A DNA stretch of 9,457 nucleotides from Candidatus Omnitrophota bacterium (GTDB lineage: Bacteria > Verrucomicrobiota > Verrucomicrobiia > Limisphaerales > UBA1319). How positions within the stretch are numbered: the first letter of the stretch is position 1; each line of letters begins with the position of its first letter. Under the pieces are notes generated by a model. That model worked only from the letters and a program-made list of their open reading frames with translations, made no database searches and had not been told where the DNA came from. A program made the position numbers and the translations under genes. The stretch is taken from the NCBI GenBank assembly GCA_023473405.1, contig JAMCZD010000404.1, positions 1 through 9,457 of the forward strand, read 5' to 3'. This document shows positions 6,994 through 9,457 of the stretch, one piece after another.

Positions 6994-8265
6994 TTATCCC
7001 CGGGTTTTGGTCTTTTGGTAGGCGTCGATCATTTCGCTGACCAAAACGCCATTGATGGTCATTCCTTCGATATTGCAATCGATCATTTGGGCATGGGACA
7101 TGTCCACTCGGTGCAAGGTGCTGCCGCGGAGGCTATCTTCCTCGAAGGTCACGAGATGCTGTCTTTCCCCTTTTGGGCCCTCCTTGTTGGGCGGTTTGAT
7201 GGAATGGAACGTCCCACCAGTGGACTGAGGATTGGCAAAGATCGCGCGGCCGCTCTGGTCCTCCGGAAGTTCTTTCACGGTCCGTGTGGATGCTTGGGCG
7301 TGAACTGCTTGCTGCCGGACCTTCTTTTGATAGGCGGTTGGAGACAGGCTCATGATGTTGCGGAAGGTGATATTGAAATTGCTGAGACTCTCGAATCCGA
7401 CCGCCATGGCGGCATCGATGACGCGGTAATGGGGGTCGTTAAGCAACGCGGCGGCCCGCTCGATTCGATAGCTGCGCAAGAAATGGACCCAGGAAATGCC
7501 CAGGGCCTTGCGGAACATTGCCTCGAGCCGGGATTCGCATACCCCGGCGGCGGCGGCAACATCGCGGGCGTAAATGGATTCCGCGTAGCGCGTTCGCAGG
7601 TATTGCAGCACCCGCGACAGGATTTGCCAGTCAACGTCAACTTCGGTTTCCATCGGGTTATGAACCTGGCTTTGCTCCCACCGCAACAACCGCACCAGCA
7701 TCTCCACCAGTATCATTCGGAGGCGCACCTCGGTCCCAAACTGCTGGCGCTCGAACTCGACAACCATTTCCTTGAAGTCACGGACAAATTTACGGCGCAG
7801 ATCGGGAGGCGGACGCACCAAACGCCCGCTCAAGGTCTGAGGCGCGGTAAAACGCCGGAGCATCCGGGCGCCGTCCTGCTCCGGCCTTAGCGCGATCAAC
7901 ACGCTGGGCAGGAAGTAAATCGTTACGAACTGGACTGGGTATCGGGTGATCTTCGCCCAATGCGGAACTCCAGGCCCGGCCAGGAGCAAATCCCCCGGTT
8001 GCCGCCTGCTTTGTTCACCTTCGACAAACAACAGTTCCTCACCCTCCATGTGGGTGCCAAACTCGCAGTAAGGATGATGCTCGGGATGCGGTATAGCCGG
8101 ACCGGAGTCGACGATTCCGTCCCGCACCCAAATGGGCCGTAACTCGTCGAGCGGCTGGCGCGATTCGCATAGGTCCGACAACCAGCCCAGCTCCGTCAGA
8201 TTCGTGCGCTGCGCTTTGACCATTGGCGTGTGTTTGGTTTCATTGGCGCGAGCCAAACAAGCCAT
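6994..8265 (-). CDS. Cupin-AraC family transcription regulator with pentapeptide-like C-terminal tail
   Basis: A 423-residue regulator. Residues about 58-125 form a cupin sensor domain ('HPYCEFGTHMEGEELLFVEG', then 'QPGDLLLAGPGVPHWAK'), expected to bind a small ligand, often a sugar. Residues about 216-316 are the AraC/XylS double helix-turn-helix: 'IYARDVAAAAGVCESRLEAM' is the first and 'VIDAAMAVGFESLSNFNITF' the second, ending in the family's 'SPTAYQKKVR'. The protein then continues for about 105 residues, unlike a usual AraC protein that stops here. From 372 to 411 the tail falls into eight five-residue units with a hydrophobic central residue (for example STLHR, VDMSH, AQMID, CNIEG, MTING), the hallmark of a pentapeptide-repeat beta-helix. 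ATG 8265 is the longest start; ATG 8223 is equally possible and would lose 14 residues; neither has a clear ribosome site. Likely controls the neighbouring minus-strand genes. Confidence 0.92.
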   Translation of the reverse strand: MACLARANETKHTPMVKAQRTNLTELGWLSDLCESRQPLDELRPIWVRDGIVDSGPAIPHPEHHPYCEFGTHMEGEELLFVEGEQSRRQPGDLLLAGPGVPHWAKITRYPVQFVTIYFLPSVLIALRPEQDGARMLRRFTAPQTLSGRLVRPPPDLRRKFVRDFKEMVVEFERQQFGTEVRLRMILVEMLVRLLRWEQSQVHNPMETEVDVDWQILSRVLQYLRTRYAESIYARDVAAAAGVCESRLEAMFRKALGISWVHFLRSYRIERAAALLNDPHYRVIDAAMAVGFESLSNFNITFRNIMSLSPTAYQKKVRQQAVHAQASTRTVKELPEDQSGRAIFANPQSTGGTFHSIKPPNKEGPKGERQHLVTFEEDSLRGSTLHRVDMSHAQMIDCNIEGMTINGVLVSEMIDAYQKTKTRG

Positions 8266-8618
8266 CTGTCCAGGCTTTGTCCGATGACTATTTGTTCGGG
8301 TACAACCTTTCCAAATTGCCCCGGAGCAGTCAAGCCAATGTTGCCCAAGCGCTGGTGGCCTGGGCGTGAGACAAAATTCTTCGTTTTCTTAGGGATTGCG
8401 TGGATTGACCGGGATACCGGTTGCGAACCCGGAGGGATCAAAGCGTTTAGCCGGTGGTTGAGCGCGGCGACACCACCGGTAACCGGATCGGGTAGATTAT
8501 GCATCCCGGAGGGATGCCAGCGCCCTCTGCGATCCCTCCGGGATCATATTTTATTCACCTTCGCGTTCCGGGGGTGGCGCTCGTGCCTCGCGCAACCCCC
8601 GGCTAATGGCTGGTAAAG
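8266..8618. other. Gene-free region upstream of the regulator
   Basis: No believable gene. Bases 8266-8426 should hold the regulator's promoter, but I see no clear -35/-10 pair. Bases 8427-8602 are a hairpin-rich repeat, listed separately. Open frames through this region on both strands look like translated repeat. Confidence 0.6.
8427..8602. repeat. Hairpin cluster with CCCGGAGGGAT motifs
   Basis: Four perfect hairpins follow one another: 8451-8458 with 8472-8479 (8 pairs), 8501-8507 with 8511-8517 (7 pairs, 3-base loop), 8531-8536 with 8540-8545 (6 pairs, 3-base loop), and 8568-8575 with 8595-8602 (8 pairs, 19-base loop). The motif CCCGGAGGGAT occurs directly at 8428 and 8505 and inverted at 8532. 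I recall similar 'CCGGTGGTTGAGCGC...CATCCCGGAGGGATG' blocks as dispersed non-coding repeats in Planctomycetes and Verrucomicrobia; copy number cannot be tested here. Its right edge is only 16 bases from the mobile element that follows. Confidence 0.72.
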
Positions 8619-8689
8619 GCCAACTGTCGCCTAAATAACCTTTTGAATTGTCGGGACTTGTGCAAAAAATCACCTCACAAAACGGGTTT
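8619..8689 (+). repeat. Left 71-base inverted end of the RAYT element
   Basis: Begins GCCAACTGTCGCC and ends CGGGTTT. It pairs with 9135-9205 with five mismatches and no gaps. Confidence 0.85.
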
Positions 8690-8753
8690 GAACTCCTATC
8701 CGGCGCAGCCGGATTGAGTTCAACGGAAAGCGCGGATTGGTATTGTCCGGGTT

Positions 8754-9150
8754 ATGGCAAGAGCGGATCGATTGAGAGGGGGCGGGGCGGGGGGCGGAGT
8801 TTTTCACATTACGCATTGGTGCCATAACCGGGAGTTTCTGCTGAAGTCTGCCCGGGACCGGAACGTGTATCGGGAGCGCGAGCACCTGAAGAAGTCCAAG
8901 TTCGGAAGAACCTGGAGGCGAGCCTTGTGGAGAGGATTGCGCGAGACCGGATGGACCGGGAGTCGTGTTGGACGGAAAACCTGGCGGAGGGGGCGCCGGG
9001 TTCATGGAAAAGATCAAGCCCTTGATTTTATCGCCGCAACAAACCGACGTTGCGGAAACCGGCAAGCACTTCGGAAGTTTAAGGAACAGCCGACAACTCC
9101 TTACAGCCCAAAAACAGGTGCAAAAAGCGGCGCTAAACCCGTTTTGCGAG
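8754..9150 (+). pseudogene. Collapsed REP-associated tyrosine transposase (RAYT, Y1_Tnp family)
   Basis: From ATG 8754 the first frame gives 'GVFHITHWCHNREFLLKSAR' (about residues 16-35), closely matching the N-terminus of RAYT proteins, HUH endonucleases that move REP sequences ('HxTHRCHxREFLLKFARDR' in the family; the usual Arg is Trp here). After about 'RDRNVYRER' the match stops. From 8888 a second frame gives 'RKNLEASLVERIARDRMDRE' and 'SCWTENLAEG', and from about 8998 a third frame gives 'GFMEKIKPLILSPQQTDVAE', both resembling the family's C-terminal region. The middle is missing, including the second conserved His pair region (typically 'TSNHIHLL') and the catalytic tyrosine helix; intact relatives are roughly 230-330 residues. 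So there is at least one large internal deletion and one or two frameshifts. It cannot be an active transposase. Based on remembered family patterns. Confidence 0.72.
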
Positions 9151-9457
9151 ATGATTTTTTGCACAAGTACCGACAATTCAATAGGTTATTCAGGCGACAG
9201 TTGGCTTCTGCCACCATCGTGGTCGGGGCGCCTTATTATGACTTGGCTGGCTGTTATAATGAAGGCAGAATCTATGTTTACACTGGAAGCTCCTCTGGTG
9301 TTGGCACATCCCCATTCTGGCACGCCGATAGCGCTCAAGACTACGCCTTATTAGGATACAGCGTAGGCAGCGCAGGATATGTAAACGATGACCAATATGG
9401 CGACATTATCGCTGGCGCACCTTATTATGATGACAATAATTTAACTGATAATGGGGT
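8754..9457 (+). CDS. Chimeric open frame: transposase remnant fused to FG-GAP repeat protein (runs off right edge)
   Basis: The frame from ATG 8754 has no stop through the transposase remnant and right inverted repeat and then enters a clear FG-GAP (integrin-alpha beta-propeller) sequence from about 9213: 'IVVGAPYYDLAGCYNEGRIY', 'VYTGSSSG', 'LGYSVGSAGYVNDDQYGDII', 'AGAPYYDD'. These are successive propeller blades; the Ca-binding loop (usually DVNGDGYSD) reads YVNDDQYGD, so one ligand is changed. Such proteins are secreted or cell-surface. The first blade is cut at its start, just inside the element border, and no signal peptide is present: the remnant supplies only a basic, Arg-rich leader. 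The FG-GAP part is about 46% G+C (100 of 217 bases at 9241-9457), lower than the rest of the window. Either a 5'-truncated pseudogene or an accidental fusion; the first is likelier. No ribosome site is evident. Confidence 0.65.
   Translation, partial: MARADRLRGGGAGGGVFHITHWCHNREFLLKSARDRNVYREREHLKKSKFGRTWRRALWRGLRETGWTGSRVGRKTWRRGRRVHGKDQALDFIAATNRRCGNRQALRKFKEQPTTPYSPKTGAKSGAKPVLRDDFLHKYRQFNRLFRRQLASATIVVGAPYYDLAGCYNEGRIYVYTGSSSGVGTSPFWHADSAQDYALLGYSVGSAGYVNDDQYGDIIAGAPYYDDNNLTDNG
9135..9205 (-). repeat. Right 71-base inverted end of the RAYT element
   Basis: Exact-length partner of 8619-8689. On the plus strand it is translated without a stop in the chimeric frame and abuts FG-GAP coding sequence at 9206. 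Confidence 0.85.

Larger units (their letters stand above)
8619..9205. mobile_element. 587-base RAYT-derived element with 71-base inverted ends
   Basis: Bases 8619-8689 and 9135-9205 are inverted copies of each other, 66 of 71 identical and of equal length. Similarity stops sharply at both edges and at the inner ends. The 445 bases between hold fragments of a REP-associated tyrosine transposase, described separately. No target-site duplication is visible in the flanks, which fits the IS200/IS605-like HUH chemistry of this family, where none is made. It can be read as a decayed RAYT flanked by inverted repeats (a 'REPtron'-like unit) or as a non-autonomous miniature element derived from it. 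The left flank is the hairpin cluster; the right flank enters FG-GAP coding sequence immediately. Confidence 0.75.

Noticed and set aside
7015..7890. 291-codon open frame on the plus strand opposite the AraC-type gene
   Set aside because: Antisense to clear cupin and helix-turn-helix motifs; no domain or start signal of its own.
8230..8616. 128-codon plus-strand open frame before the mobile element
   Set aside because: Its second half is a translation of the hairpin repeat cluster, and it overlaps the start of the opposing regulator gene.
8670..9176. 168-codon minus-strand open frame inside the mobile element
   Set aside because: Antisense of the transposase fragments and parts of both inverted ends; Pro/Ser-rich low-complexity translation with no family.
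8611..9213. Target-site duplication around the RAYT element
   Set aside because: Flanks TGGTAAAG and TTCTGCCA share no direct repeat; none is expected for this transposase chemistry.

Overview
The window looks like a moderately GC-rich chromosome from the Planctomycetes-Verrucomicrobia-Lentisphaerae group, most likely a verrucomicrobium. This is inference from gene content: a Gly-Phe-Thr-Leu-Ile-Glu pseudopilin with a C-terminal Asp-Gly motif, a very large secreted repeat protein ending in the 'FYRLR' tail typical of Verrucomicrobia, a corrinoid-type URO-D methyltransferase homologue, an NPCBM carbohydrate-binding protein, a cupin-AraC regulator, and intergenic spaces filled with palindromic repeats. 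Few genes have a convincing Shine-Dalgarno site.

Layout. Every gene from 1 to 8265 lies on the minus strand. Read in the direction of transcription they are: an AraC-family regulator with a C-terminal pentapeptide-like tail (8265 to 6994); a type II secretion-style pseudopilin (6587 to 5799); after 78 bases, a 1213-residue secreted protein built from four A domains and three Ig-like B domains in alternation (5720 to 2079); a URO-D/MtaA-like protein (1903 to 668); and the first part of a secreted NPCBM/NEW2 protein that runs off the left edge. The pseudopilin and the giant repeat protein are the best candidates for one transcription unit. The URO-D and NPCBM genes may form another, possibly for uptake or breakdown of glycans, with the AraC protein as a candidate regulator.

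Intergenic structure. Almost every gap holds a different palindromic element: a long imperfect inverted repeat with two inner hairpins at 472-603; a three-way-junction-like fold at 2004-2090 whose outer 13-base-pair stem contains the stop codon of the giant gene; a nested multi-hairpin element at 6885-6977; and a cluster of hairpins at 8427-8602.

Right end. Bases 8619-9205 form a 587-base element bounded by 71-base inverted repeats (66 of 71 identical). Inside is a collapsed REP-associated tyrosine transposase (RAYT): its N-terminal 'HITHWCHNREFLLK' segment is followed directly by its C-terminal segment, split over two other frames, with the catalytic middle missing. Just beyond the right repeat the plus strand becomes AT-richer and encodes FG-GAP (integrin-alpha-like) repeats. 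The transposase start frame stays open through the inverted repeat into the FG-GAP frame, giving a chimeric open reading frame from 8754 off the right edge. This is the most unusual part of the window.
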